Shown here: one piece after another, positions 20,690 to 32,000 of the stretch
How the letters are laid out: each line of letters starts with the position of its first letter
Numbering within the stretch: the first letter of the stretch is position 1
Source: Cenococcum geophilum 1.58
Taxonomy: Eukaryota > Ascomycota > Dothideomycetes > Gloniales > Gloniaceae
Direction of reading: 5' to 3'
Length of the DNA: 64,000 nt
Assembly: GCA_001692895.1 (NCBI GenBank)
Contig: KV748260.1
Span: 124,001-188,000 of the forward strand
Position numbers and translations under genes: made by a program
Notes under the pieces: generated by a model
What the model was told of the DNA's origin: nothing
The model's input: only the letters and a program-made list of their open reading frames with translations
Database searches by the model: none

Positions 20690-21916
20690 ATGCACTGGAT
20701 AGAGACTCTCAAAAGCCTCCAGCTTGACATCGTTGGTTTCCTTGCTGTCTTGGGTGAAGGTTCAGTGCTTGCCAACGCCCAAGTTTCCACTCTCTCCAAA
20801 TGGGTCTTCCTCCCTCGACTCCTCCCTGCTCCTCAAGCGCTTCTCCGTCCTTCACGGCCCTCCAAGCTCTTACCCCACCCTGGCCGTGTAACAGGCGTAT
20901 TTTCAGGCAATGACAGGCAGTCAATAAACCACATTGGGAATATTGTCTGGTGAGTTGGGCGGAATAGTCACAGCGAACCGCAGCCTATGCTAATATCCCG
21001 AAGTGATGCGGACCGTATGATGGAGTTTTCTGTGCGTTGTGTTGAGATCTCCCGGACGAATAACCTACATGTTAAGGCGAAAACAGTTGCTCCTCTCACA
21101 GGCGTATTGCTGCTTGGCGCTGCACTCTCCGTCATACTTATCGCGCTCTCTATACACTACGGGGACGGCATGTCTCTGCTGGCAACAATCTTGCTGTCGT
21201 TGCTCTCCTCGCTTATTGGTTTAAGCAACAAATGGACTCTTTCGCTACCGAAGCGATCCGTCAAGGACACAACCGTTCCGCGCGGAGACGTTGTGATCCG
21301 GTACCCTAAGGGTAGCTTCCTTATCGTCCGATGCGAGGAAGATGTTGCCCGAGAACTTTATTTCGCCCCGGAAACTATACATTATCTACTCTCACATGCA
21401 CCGGCCTACCGAATCCTTTCTTTAATAGGCACGCTGATGCTTATGTTTGGTGTTATATTTTTGGCCAATGCGCAGAATATCCTCCAGCTCGCTTTTGCGG
21501 GTGCATATATGCTGTTGAATGCGGCCTATTGGATCGTTGCTGCTTTACCTTCCAAAATCCACTGGGATACTTCTTGCTTCAAGGTTAAACCTCAATGTCT
21601 CTCGGATAGTGAGGAGAGCAAAGGTTATCCAAGTGTTAACAAGACATTCACCCAAGCTCTCTGGAAGGTTATCGTGGTCACGAAGAGTATTGACTGGGTC
21701 AAACGAGGTGAAGCTGCTCCAGATACTACGGCCTGGAGACGGTGGTTGTTGGATGCAAAACACAAGGCTAGCACAGTAAATACTCTTAGTAGGGATAAAT
21801 TTCCCGATGTCACCACATGGGAGGTTCCTAATTGGGACCCACAACAACATCTTAAAGAGCTCTTAGCGGAACAAGCCTTCGAGGATGAAAAAAAAGCCTC
21901 GGTCAATAACGTATAA
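20690..21916 (+). CDS. Conserved-looking four-pass membrane protein of unknown function
   Basis: Two exons, 20690-20949 and 21004-21916, 390 aa; the 54-bp intron has GTGAGT, a CTAAT branch and AAG. The N-terminal ~85 residues (MHWIETLKSLQLDIVGFL) are amphipathic and end before the first span. Predicted spans are ~117-137 (PLTGVLLLGAALSVILIALS), ~142-160 (SLLATILLSLLSSLIGL), ~223-242 (RILSLIGTLMLMFGVIFLAN) and ~247-268. A hydrophilic loop (~163-220) with WTLSLPKRS and IRYPKGSFLIVRCEEDVARE lies between spans 2 and 3, and a ~120-residue tail with WKVIVVTKSIDWVKRGEAAP follows span 4. The composition, with invariant-looking Trp/Gly motifs, suggests a conserved fungal family, but I cannot name it. 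Confidence 0.75.
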
Positions 21917-23055
21917 GTAACGACTCTAACTTTTATATCTGCATTTTTATACTTTCCTCGTACCTAGATGTGCGAATTGTCTTCTTTTACTTGTCATCAA
22001 TTAGCATATTAGCCATATCTTAACGATGACATGAATCAAAAAGCGATTTCGTTTCATTTATTTCGTTTCATTTATCTTCAGTATATTCGTTTGGTATATG
22101 TTTTTTCAAGCGGATATACCTTGACGTTTTGCATATTGTAACTCCAAACACGAATTTCTTTGCCATGCATAGTCAATAGGTGGCTTGTATATTGTGCATT
22201 TTTTGCGTCGGCGCCATTGGACCATGCATTTGTATTTAATAACTCTATTCTGAAATCCTCATTCTGATATGAACTTGCAACCGAACGGCCCCTAAAACTC
22301 GGATCTACGCGCCTTTTAAGATAGCTATTAGCCATATACGTCAATCATAAAGTTGTCTCCCCTAGCGGGTTATTGTATGCATGGCCTTTACGAGCTATTT
22401 GAATCATTGTGTCAATTATTATCACATGGACCTGTTGACTGTATTGACTTCTCTAGCAGGCCATAACCCAGTTAAAATCTATGATTACTTTATTACAATG
22501 GACAGTAGTCACCATATTTGAAATAACTGCCATCTTAAATGAGTGTCTTTTATTGGGAGTCTAATCAACAACCCCTGACATCCCACAACGCAGTTATGGA
22601 AAACTAAAGGGTTTTGTCGGCTTTTGCATTAGTGATTTTTGCTCTAATTGACGCCCGTTTAAACGCTCCTGTCTTGATATGGATACTATAGACTCAAAAT
22701 GGTGGCTTTCCATCCACTGATATACGAGCTTTTGACCTTCGTGTCCATTTCCCCCTCTTGCAGCTCTTGTGAAATTTTACATTGTCTAAGTACGAGAGCA
22801 TGAAGTCTCAGAAATGAGTTTGTCTAATTACAAACTCCCCTAGACTCATGGCTTACACATTTCTTGCTACTATTCCTACTGAGTGGATTGCTTTTGAGGA
22901 GTTCCTCATACGCTGCGCATATTTGCCTCTTATTTAGCATCATTCATACTCAAGGGCTAGCTTATCATCGATAACTCTCTCTCCCGAAGTAGGCTCAAGA
23001 CTGGCTCCAGCCAGGTAGGTAGTCGAACGCAAAAGGTTGGTAACTAAAAGAGCCA
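21917..23055. other. Intergenic with a Harbinger MITE end
   Basis: AT-rich 3' flanks of two convergent genes. Apart from the MITE end at 22240-22292 nothing is recognised. Confidence 0.45.
22080..22292 (-). mobile_element. Harbinger-type MITE relic, second copy
   Basis: The inverted sequence of 22240-22292 begins GGGGCCGTTCGGTTGCAAG and matches the left ~55 bp of the MITE at 6201 with about six differences. TAA follows the end at 22293-22295. The other end is not clear; a degenerate TTCGTTTGGTAT near 22088 is a candidate, giving ~210 bp. No TAA or TTA duplication could be matched on that side. Confidence 0.55.
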
Positions 23056-23942
23056 TCAGGGAGCCGTTTTCCATCGTTGTTCCTTCTCCACCTTCTCCTT
23101 GACCATGTCCCTTAGGAAGTCTCCTAGGTTCACTACTTTGCCGTCCACATCCATCTTCTCTTCAGCACCCGCATCCTTACAACACATATCTTCCGCAAGC
23201 TCACATGCTTCTTCCCATTTATCAACGTCAAACTCGCCCTCACTCTCGGCGAGAAGCAATGCACGTTGAGCAGAGAAAGCGAAGACATGGATGGATAGTA
23301 TTGGTTGCATGCGCAACATATCTGCAGAGCTAGGGGAGCAGAAGAGCTTTCCAGAGGATGCAATAGCTACAAAAGCACTAGTGAGAGTTGTAGAGAGAGG
23401 TATCGAGGCAGAGAGGAGAGCGAGAAACGCGGTATTTAGGAGATGTGGGAGTAGCGTAAGGGACTAGTATCCAAATAAACGCATTAGCAGATATACTGAA
23501 ATATTCCACATGAACGGGTTTTAGAACCGATCTTACAGAGTTTGTAAGTACAGACCCAACCCCAGCACTCTCTTCCTCTGGTAGACTCCGGATCTGTAGT
23601 GTTACCTGTATCAGCGTTCTTGGATAGCTCCGAATGAGGATGATGTGCCGTAGTGTCGCTTGGATTAAGGCTTCAAGGTGGCGCTCTTTTGGACCTGTAG
23701 CACAGAATGTTAGCTCCTACTGTTTTATTTCGCGCTGGAGAATAGTCAGTCTAGCTAAACTTACTTCCAACACCTACGGCAGGCCTGACATTAATTTCGA
23801 TTGCAGTTTCCTCTGGCAATTCATCCCTGCGCTGAACTTCTACGGGGCCATTTACAGCGCCAATAATGGTGTATCCGTTTTGCGAATATGTTGCTGAGCC
23901 GTTAGCGCGGTGTAGGTGAGAGAGAAGTGCTTTCGGAGACAT
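23056..23942 (-). CDS. RRP46: Exosome complex subunit Rrp46 (RNase PH-like)
   Basis: Exons 23942-23765, 23694-23537 and 23463-23056, 247 aa; introns are 70 and 73 bp (the second with a GCTAAT branch) and phases agree. Diagnostic parts are ANGSATYSQNGYTIIGAVNG, PVEVQRRDELPEE, IEINVRPAVGVG, PKERHLEALIQATLRHIIL, RSYPRTLIQVTLQ and LLPHLLNTAFLALLSASIPL, the order and spacing of EXOSC5/Rrp46. It is one of six RNase PH-like ring subunits of the eukaryotic RNA exosome (nucleus and cytoplasm), catalytically inactive in eukaryotes. The C-terminal ~60 residues (DVDKWEEACELAEDMCCKD onward) form an acidic extension seen in fungal members. It is divergent from PEX4. Confidence 0.87.
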
Positions 23943-24213
23943 TTAAGCGCTTGGTCAATAGGTGGGTCAAGGAAATGTTTCAATGTTTTCACGAAGCCTT
24001 ATTCAGTGATGAAATGTTCGCGGGGCTAGCGCATTTTCCGGGCGCCGACGAGCGCGGACAAGCTGTCGAGAAGGTTGGGTGTGGTTAGCCGCGGCTCTGG
24101 GGTTGCTTTTGCAATTTGCAGCATCTGGGCTCCCGCACCTGGCAACTGCCCGACACAACATTTCACGTCTATTCGTTCGAAGCCACTGCGTTGCAGTGCT
24201 ATCCATATTCCAG
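23943..24213. promoter_or_regulatory. Shared divergent promoter of RRP46 and PEX4
   Basis: The start codons of RRP46 (minus) and PEX4 (plus) are 271 bp apart and face away from each other, so one short region must serve both. No named factor site stands out. Confidence 0.5.
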
Positions 24214-24974
24214 ATGTCCTCAAGAGCGCAATCCCCCACAAAGCGGCTACTCACCGAACTCCAAACATACCAATCGGAGCCGAACGATGCGCTGGCTGAA
24301 CTGGGGCCTGTGAGTGACAGTGAACTCACACATTGGACGGCTGTCATGAAAGGAGTGCCTGGAACAGCTTATGAAGGTACAAGGCATTCTTTTTTGTTTG
24401 TCAGCTAGTAGTAGAAGATAAAGTATCAGTTAAAATATTCCCACGGTTACGCTTCTTGAGGACTCGGCAAATCACACGAATTAGATTTTAAGAGCTTTAC
24501 ATGCTGGGACACCTGAATAGCAGCGCGAAAGCCAATATCAATACTTCACCCAGTCTATGGAAGGGTGCTAATCCTCTCGTTAATCAGGCGGTCGCTGGAA
24601 ACTCGACATTCGCATCCCCCCAACCTATCCCAACGCACCTCCAGAGATTAAATTCATAACCCGAATATGTCACCCAAACGTTAACTTCCAAGTACGTATT
24701 CCCCCTCTATAAGTCGCTTCTTATCCCAGGAACTCGTACTTATCATCCACCACCACAGACCGGTGATATCTGTCTCGACTTACTTAAAACCGCCTGGACG
24801 CCTATCTATACCCTTTCGACAACCCTCACCTCCATCCACCAGCTTCTGACATCTGCTGAACCAGATTCACCGTTTAACGTTGACATTGCGAAGCTGTTTC
24901 AGCAAGGCGACTATGTAGGTGCCGAGGCACTCATTCGATTCTACACCGAGACAGAACGGTGGGAAGGGAGGTAG
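24214..24974 (+). CDS. PEX4: Peroxisomal E2 ubiquitin-conjugating enzyme Pex4
   Basis: Exons 24214-24376, 24588-24691 and 24759-24974, 160 aa; introns are 211 and 67 bp, the first with a GTGCTAATCC branch. The UBC fold is complete: KRLLTELQTY, then LGPVSDSELTHWTAVMKGVP, GTAYEGGRWKLDIRIPPTYP, the HPN motif (83-85 in RICHPNVNF), catalytic Cys94 in TGDICLDLL, TAWTPIYTLSTTLTSIHQLL and SPFNVDIAKL. The WTAVMKGVPGTAYEGG and TPIYTL wording is typical of fungal Pex4. Pex4 is anchored to peroxisomes by Pex22 and mono-ubiquitinates the receptor Pex5 for recycling to the cytosol. Confidence 0.9.
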
Positions 24975-25838
24975 TCTGGATTGATTATGGAAAACTGGAG
25001 AGAAAGCGCGGCTTGTGATAAGAATTTGGACTGGAGTTTACACGATTAATAAGAGCCTGAAGGCTTATAAAGCAATGAATATCAGCCGTTGGAGGATAAG
25101 GAGTAAATTGTACGATGTGTTGATCATAATGAGCATGGCATTAAGATTTATTTCTATCTAAGGAGTGGTGCATAGCTGGATGAATGCAAGACTTACGGTG
25201 GGGGTGGTCACCTGAGAAACTTGGGCTTACTCAGCTTGCCACAAAGACGGACGCTTAGCTAAGACACTTGAAAAACTCTAGTCATTCGTCCCTAATTTGA
25301 GTAATTCATGAATCACCCTGACTGTCCATAATAGACAAATAGAAGTGAGTAGGTAGCGAGTAAAATGTTTGACATGTAGTTCGACGTGAAGGTTAATCCG
25401 ATGCATTCTTTTGCTCATGCAGATTAGACTAAAGCCGATGACGACATAGCAAAATGACTAGCTGATATTCAATTACCCATCGCTTATCTCCAATTCCCAT
25501 TCAACGCTCATACACAAGAGATCTCGCCAAAAGACCTAAACAGTAGCTGCAAGCCATCATCAATTCGGCAAAAAAGACCGCGAAACGATTCCTGCAGCAC
25601 GCCTAGCCATTCAGTTCGTAAGTCAAAGCCCCCCATCAAGGTCCTCCGGCAGCTCCGAGGTGTTCAAGCCATACAACGCAGGACCTAGAAGCCTCCACAC
25701 CCACTCTACCGGAGCACATGACCATTCCGCCATTCAGCATAAGGCCTAAAAGCCTCAATATTGCTGGGCCCAACATTCTGCAGCTTCGAATTTCCAGCGC
25801 ACGAGGAATAAATTGCGTCGTCTGACATATCGATACCC
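24975..25838. other. Intergenic, nothing recognised
   Basis: 3' flanks of two convergent genes; a 68-codon minus frame (25706-25912) overlaps the next gene in another frame and is not called. Confidence 0.5.
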
Positions 25839-26348
25839 TCAGCCCGCCTCAACGACCCATTGGTTCCTTCGCCAGCCCACAGCTCCACTGCTTGCCGTTG
25901 TAACAGTTCCATGTAACATTGCCTGTCGTGTTGGAATGCTGTTCGTCGAGACCCGGCGCGTGTAAGATATTGAGCTTGTTTCCGGAGGAGGCGGTGGGGA
26001 AGGGTTGGGATATGAGTGTCGGCGGAGAGTTGGATGAGGATAGAGGCGGGGCTCGTAAGGTCCCGGAAGAGGTTGAGGTGGTGAGATCCATGGATAGATG
26101 GGCCTGAATGTTACGGGAGCCGGGCTTTTTCCAGCCGGAGCTTGGCAGCTTCTTGTTTGCTTGCTTTTTCTTGAGCGGAGGAGTAGGGCGCATCGTACAC
26201 AGCTCGCGAGGATGAGGAGGAGTAAAACGCTGGCTGGCAGTGATGGTGTGCTTGTGGCATAGCTTTTCAAGGCCTCAAGAAGGCTTCTTGAGGAGCTTGA
26301 ATCTGACAGGCGAGATACGCCCGTCAGCGGTGGAGGTGGAGGAGGCAT
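25839..26348 (-). CDS. Small proline-rich single-pass membrane protein
   Basis: Single exon, 169 aa, from ATG 26348. The start is Pro-rich (MPPPPPPLTG), with one membrane span at about residues 36-58 (PSLPASVLLLLILASCVR) followed by basic RSRKSK, so the C-terminal part is probably cytosolic. The cytosolic part is Pro-rich with PWISPPQPLPGPYEPRLYPH and, near the end, SYTRRVSTNSIPTRQ and WRRNQWVV; from memory, similar motifs occur in short conserved proteins of filamentous ascomycetes of unknown function. The last residues approach the stop at 25839 without a splice signal. Function unknown. Confidence 0.55.
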   Translation of the reverse strand: MPPPPPPLTGVSRLSDSSSSRSLLEALKSYATSTPSLPASVLLLLILASCVRCALLLRSRKSKQTRSCQAPAGKSPAPVTFRPIYPWISPPQPLPGPYEPRLYPHPTLRRHSYPNPSPPPPPETSSISYTRRVSTNSIPTRQAMLHGTVTTASSGAVGWRRNQWVVEAG

Positions 26349-28940
26349 GGAGAGGTGTGCTTAAGAGAAGAGTGAATTAAGTTCAAGGTGGTCTTCTCTG
26401 CATATGCTTGGAGGGTGTGCGATGATGCAGGCTAGCGTCTATCAACCAGTCAGTTGAGGGGTACGGATCAGCTCTTTAGAAAACTCACCAAGCACACGGG
26501 GAGGACCGTTATTGTAAGCACTAGGGCAAGAACTCTCCGGAGGCTGTCAGCAAGAGGTACGAGGCAGGTTGTAGGGTTTGTACAAGGATATAAATATGGA
26601 AGGCACAAAAAGGATTCAGGTGGTAACTTGACCTCAGACCTACGACGCCTTCATAAAGACGGTATAGCAAACACATGCCGCAGGGCCTGCGGCAGCGGAG
26701 TAATCATCCTAGGTAATAAGACAATGAAACATTGAGCCTTCCAGCTCTCCTCTGTCGAGAAATCGACGGATCGTGGTAGTAGGTCTTCATGATCGACACT
26801 CTAGTTTTGTGGATGTTCAGCTAGGTTGAGACAGCCTCCAATGCAATACAAGGACAAGGCCAGTACGGGAGAGCGTCAGATGGCCGGATGCAGCAAGCAA
26901 AGAACGGGGCTTGAGCAGTGGATGGCGTCTTTCAGCTGGAGAGAGACGACATGGCGTTTGATGGCGTTCATGGCGTTGTTCGGCTGCCGCATCGATCGTC
27001 CTTTCATAATGGCGCTGCGTCCTGAGATCAAGCTTTTTGCCCTCCAATACTCTTTGTCCGCACTAAAAGCAAGCCTTCAGCTGTCAAGAGACCGCCTCGC
27101 GCGCTGGGGGACCCCTTCGGCGCAGAGGTACTTCTAATTTTGTACTGCTGTAGGGAGCCGGTGAAATCCCGTCTCGGCAGTCATGCTGGAGCCGTACTGG
27201 AGCCATGCTGAAAGCGACGTGCGCCGCTTCACACCGTCGCTAGGATTGCACTCGTGCCTGTTCGCTACGGAGCACCGAAAGGGCTCCGACCGCCTCGGGA
27301 AAGTTAGTTTGCACTCAGTAACTAAGGTACACAGTTTGACTCTAAAGAATCCTGAGGGTCTCCAGACATCAATCACCAATCGCGAACCCCGATTGGGTGG
27401 CAAGAGCTTCTTGAGCCAAGCTTGCCTCTTCTCGTCCGCTGGGCAAATCCGACAACTCGCCTTCTCGCAACTTCTGCCTCGATTACAACCTGGATCGTTG
27501 CGACATGGCTTTGACGACGTTAGTCGGGGTAAAATCCCGGCTGCCCTTCAACCTCTAAGGCCTCCATGACCACCTCAGAGGCCGCCGCTAGCGTTCGGGC
27601 CGACCTGACGAAGTCTCGACTAAACGGCTCGTAAGAGAAACCCAACCTTTAAAGCTTGTCCCATCAATCATATCTACGCCACATGGGGTGGTAATTAAAA
27701 AGACTGCTGGCTAGGCCCTACCCAAGCCTGGGCTTGCTGCATAATTTTCCGCCATTGAATAACTTTCCCTGCAAACCTTCCCCACAAAATGCTCCAGTTT
27801 TTGCCAAAAAAAAAGGAAAAAAGGAGATCAAGAACATCTATTCTCGGCATCTATGTGATCAAGCCAGCTGGGCTACGCTACCTTTTTAGAAATATGCTTA
27901 GAACTCCACAGAAAAAGCCTTCTACGTATGCTGGGAATCATAGTAGCGCACCCCTCCGAAGCGGATGTGGGTTCATTTTACCGCTCACATGAGGAAACCT
28001 CACAGTAACAAAAGCTTTCCCGGTTTGAGCAGGAAGACTGAAAAGACGAGACTCTATTCGCTAGAGCTCCCGAGTCTTTTCGGCCTTGCAAGAGAAGAGT
28101 AGGCTTAGCAGAGAGTTGAGATCACCAATCTCAGGCCAGAATCTCGCATCTCGCAGCTTGTGATTTGGAATCACCCTCATTTTCTAAAATCTTCGAATAC
28201 ACTAGGGAGCTTTCGTTGTTAGGTCAGAAGCCTTAGCGCTTGAGCTTATCAGTTAGAACCGTAAAGGTAGAGATCTGATATACATCGACTATCAAAGGAA
28301 TCCTCACTTCTATTATTCAAAATCTAGCGTGACTACTTCAGTGACTCCCACCAACGCCTTTGCAATATTCAATAACATTTATCAACACTAAATTTAGAGC
28401 AAATTTCTCCGCAATCGGCTTTATCTTTGGGAAAAAGCGGAGAGCCTGCGTACCAATAACGCGCATCCCGTCCCTGAAAGATACCTAACATAAGAATACA
28501 GACTTTCAAATCAGCGAGCTCACCCCGTATTACAAGCTTTCTTCATGGAGTACTTAGGTGCCGATCATCACGTCTGCATTTGACTGCTGGATTAATGCGA
28601 CATTCAACCTCAATGAAGCTCACGGTAGGTAACTTTTAGCTGCATCGGTGCATCGATCGATCTTTCCCGCCATTCCGTGCAGATCCCCCAACCTCCGGAT
28701 TAGCCTTGTGACTTTATGCCTTGAGGAACGAAAGTTCCGAAAGGTCTTCTGCCGCTATCCGGGCCCTTCAATTTGCTTAGTTAGAAAACCCATGATTTTC
28801 ACGTGAGTTCTGTCGCTCTACCTTTCGCGGTTAAACGCGGTTGAACGCGGTTAAACGCGGTTAAACACTTTTTCTCGCCAACCTTCCGCCGTCCGACCTC
28901 TCTACTACCGCCTGCACACTTCTGCGTCTCCATACCTCCA
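26349..28940. other. 2.6-kb gene-free transition into the AT-rich block
   Basis: Frames of up to 128 codons occur (for example 27183-27569) but have no motif and poor codon bias. Composition changes to AT-rich near 28930. The only structured element noted is the 10-bp tandem at 28826-28866. Confidence 0.4.
28826..28866. repeat. Four 10-bp tandem units CGCGGTTAAA
   Basis: Four head-to-tail 10-bp units, one with A-to-G, about 75 bp before the composition drops into the AT-rich Helitron block. It may mark the edge of the inserted element; it is not a known fungal telomere repeat. Confidence 0.75.
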
Positions 28941-29097
28941 CGTAGGCATTTACGCCTAAATCCCTACACCTATCCACTCGCTTATAAGCATAAATTAAGC
29001 AGAAAGAAAAAGGAAAGCTAGGTATAGTAATAGTAGATAGCAGATTAATGGCAATTAGGTGCTACGTTAATAGATATAAGTAACCTTTTCCTTTATA

Positions 29098-32000
29098 TCA
29101 CTCTTCTTCTAACCAGCCCCAGGATTCGGCATTTCTAACCGTTATGTTACTTAGCAACTCTAACCTCTCCTCTACAGCTATTATATTCTCTAGCACCTTA
29201 TTCCCTATAAAGTCTCTCTTTTATACCTTAGATAGGAGTATAATGCCATCTAGCGACCTATACCGTAACAACTGCACGTATAAGCTATACGGGTCGTACT
29301 AAGTAGGAACCGCTTCGCCGTTAATGTTTATTATCCTAGTTCCCCGTAATTTTAGCGCTGCCCTATTTAAGGTTCTACCTTATACCTTATAATCTGTATA
29401 GGCGAACGCTGCCGCGTATAGTAATCCTCTGCGGGTTACTTTAGTTTATTACTATGGCCGCTTCCTCTAATACTCTATCTTAGTACTTATGGGCATTAAA
29501 AGGACGGTGCTGGGCAATATACTAACAAAATAGAAGTCTCTCGTTGTCTCTAACTCTAAGAAAATCCTAGCTGGGGGGCCGAAGTATAGGATAACGTTAG
29601 TTAAGATACAATAGCCTAGGTACGCCTTATTAAGAATAATATCTAATGCCGTATAAGCGGCACTATTAACCAGCTTTAGACCTTAGTGAATATTTTAGTT
29701 TATAATAACTGGTATACCGGGAACAACTATAAAGATAGTAGGTACTAATATCTTATTGTTATCTCCCTAGTTTAAGATTATAAGGGCCTCCTTTTCTATA
29801 AGTTTGCTATCTTTCTATTTATATTTAGAAATAAAAATTCAAAGGAGCGCTTACTATTACCTCTAGAAAGATAATATGCCTTTAAAATTTAAGTTCCACC
29901 GGTTCTTATTTAGTGGCGTTATTATAGTTATACCTAATTCCTATAGGATCCGTCTACCCTTACGGTAATATTTATTATTTAAGAAATCTATATTAAACTA
30001 GTCTTACACACCTTTTTGGATCCGCTTTAGCAACCGCTATAATTATAAATCTCCCGCGGTACGGACTTATTTATTTAGTATAATTACTATAATAAATCTT
30101 TTCTATAGGGCATAAGCTTTATTATACTAATACCTCTATTCCGTTATAAAGGTTTTCCCTTTATCCTATAAAGTGGCCGCACTAGGAAGGATAATTAACC
30201 TCTTTTATATAGGGCGAAACTAATAAAAATCCCCATAGAATAGTATAATGGGGATCCCGCTAAAGTCTTATATTAACCCCTAGAGCCTATAAAGACTTTC
30301 GTTTATAGTGTATAGTGTCCGCGTACTAAGTATACTAACCTTATTAATAATTAGTAAGTATTTCTCCTACTAATCTATTTTCGTCTAGCTATTAATATAA
30401 AGACCTACTAACCTAGACAAATTAAATCTATTTACATCCTTACCAGAATTTACTTAGGAAGTATCTTTTAATAAATTGCACGCCAAATAGATAGTAACTC
30501 CGTTAATCTTTACGGCTGCGGTCCCTAAAGTCGCCATTACTAGTAAACGATGTAATAACCCCTTATTTATAAACAGCTTAACCATAGCTTTAATAATCCG
30601 TGATTTTCTAGTGCCGCCTTCGCTACCTATAAACTAGTATAGCTAAAGAGTTCCTTACTTATCGCGGTATATATAATCTAGTTAGCGACATATTAATTAG
30701 AGGGTAATACTCTGCCTTTAGTTTAGCATAAAAGTGTTAGCTAACTATCTCCCTACTTTAGAAAATAATATAGGTATACCTAACTGGATGCTTATAAACG
30801 GTTCTATAGCCAGCATAACGGTCTTAAAGTCTTTAACTATAATGTTAACATTTTGCTCTCTAAAACCGTGTAATGTACTATATATAGCTGTACTATAAGC
30901 TGTCGTACCAATATACGGTTGCCCTTATATTCTCTAGATTATCTTCTTACACTTTTAAAATAAACTCTTTTACTATAATTTAATATACTTTAGCTATTCC
31001 TGCCTTAGGATCTCTATTCCTAAAAATGGTTATCCTAGTACACTTAATGTCTTTTTACTACTCTTAGGAATAATTATACTATAGAGGTTATTTATTAAAT
31101 ATAAAGCCGTTGCCTAGAATTAGTATAATTTCTTTACTATAGTAGAGATTTCCTTTAAACCGGCTGTAATCTACTTAATTCCTATTGCATTCTTAAATAT
31201 ATTAATTAAGTATATCGTATTACCAATATTGTCTAACCAGTACGCTATTCTTAATACCTTATTACCCTTAGCAAAACCTAACTTAATAGCCTCTTTTATA
31301 GGATCTATCTCTCTAGATATAGCACCCTATTGCTTTATATCGCGACTTACATCTTTAGCAGAACGGCAAAGTAGCTAAATGTTATCTATAATAAGGGATA
31401 TCCTCCACAGTAGTACCTACTTTTCCCTCTCCTAGATGGCATTAATATCGCCTAATATCTCTAATAAAAATAATTCCTACGGAACAAAAAGCATAAGATA
31501 TTATACGGCTGCCCTATATATATTAGTAAAACTAGTTATTTATTGGACTATAGTAATAGATCCGCCCGAAAATAAGTGCTTACTATACGTACCTCCTATA
31601 ATGCAATTCGTCGTCCTTAGTAAAGTTTATACTTAAGTAACCATTAAAGTAGACGATTGCGTACTTTCCTGGGTATCTTAACGCCTATACCTACGCCTAT
31701 AATAGCGGCTAAGTACTATTAAATTTAACCTCCCCTTAAATGGCTTTAGCCTTGCTTTTCCGCTTTAATTTAACTATAGATATATAATTATAGAGTAATA
31801 GCCCTTATAGAAGTTTGCCGCGATATAGATATGCCTATAGAAAAAAGATCCTCTATTTAGCCTCTTTTAGTAGTACTATCTCCTCTACTATCTCATCTAG
31901 ATACTCTATACCACCCATATACCATAAATAGCGCTATTATTAAAAGATATGCTAGTATAGGGTAGACACGTTTAAAAACATCCACGTATTATTATTTATA

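Noticed and set aside
27183..27569. 128-codon forward frame
   Set aside because: No motif, no membrane or signal feature, uneven codon use, and no neighbour that explains it.
27900..28120. Inverted GAAAAGAC...GTCTTTTC-type repeat
   Set aside because: Short, imperfect and without target duplication; could be chance.
28826..28866. Telomere repeat
   Set aside because: CGCGGTTAAA is not TTAGGG-like and only four units exist.
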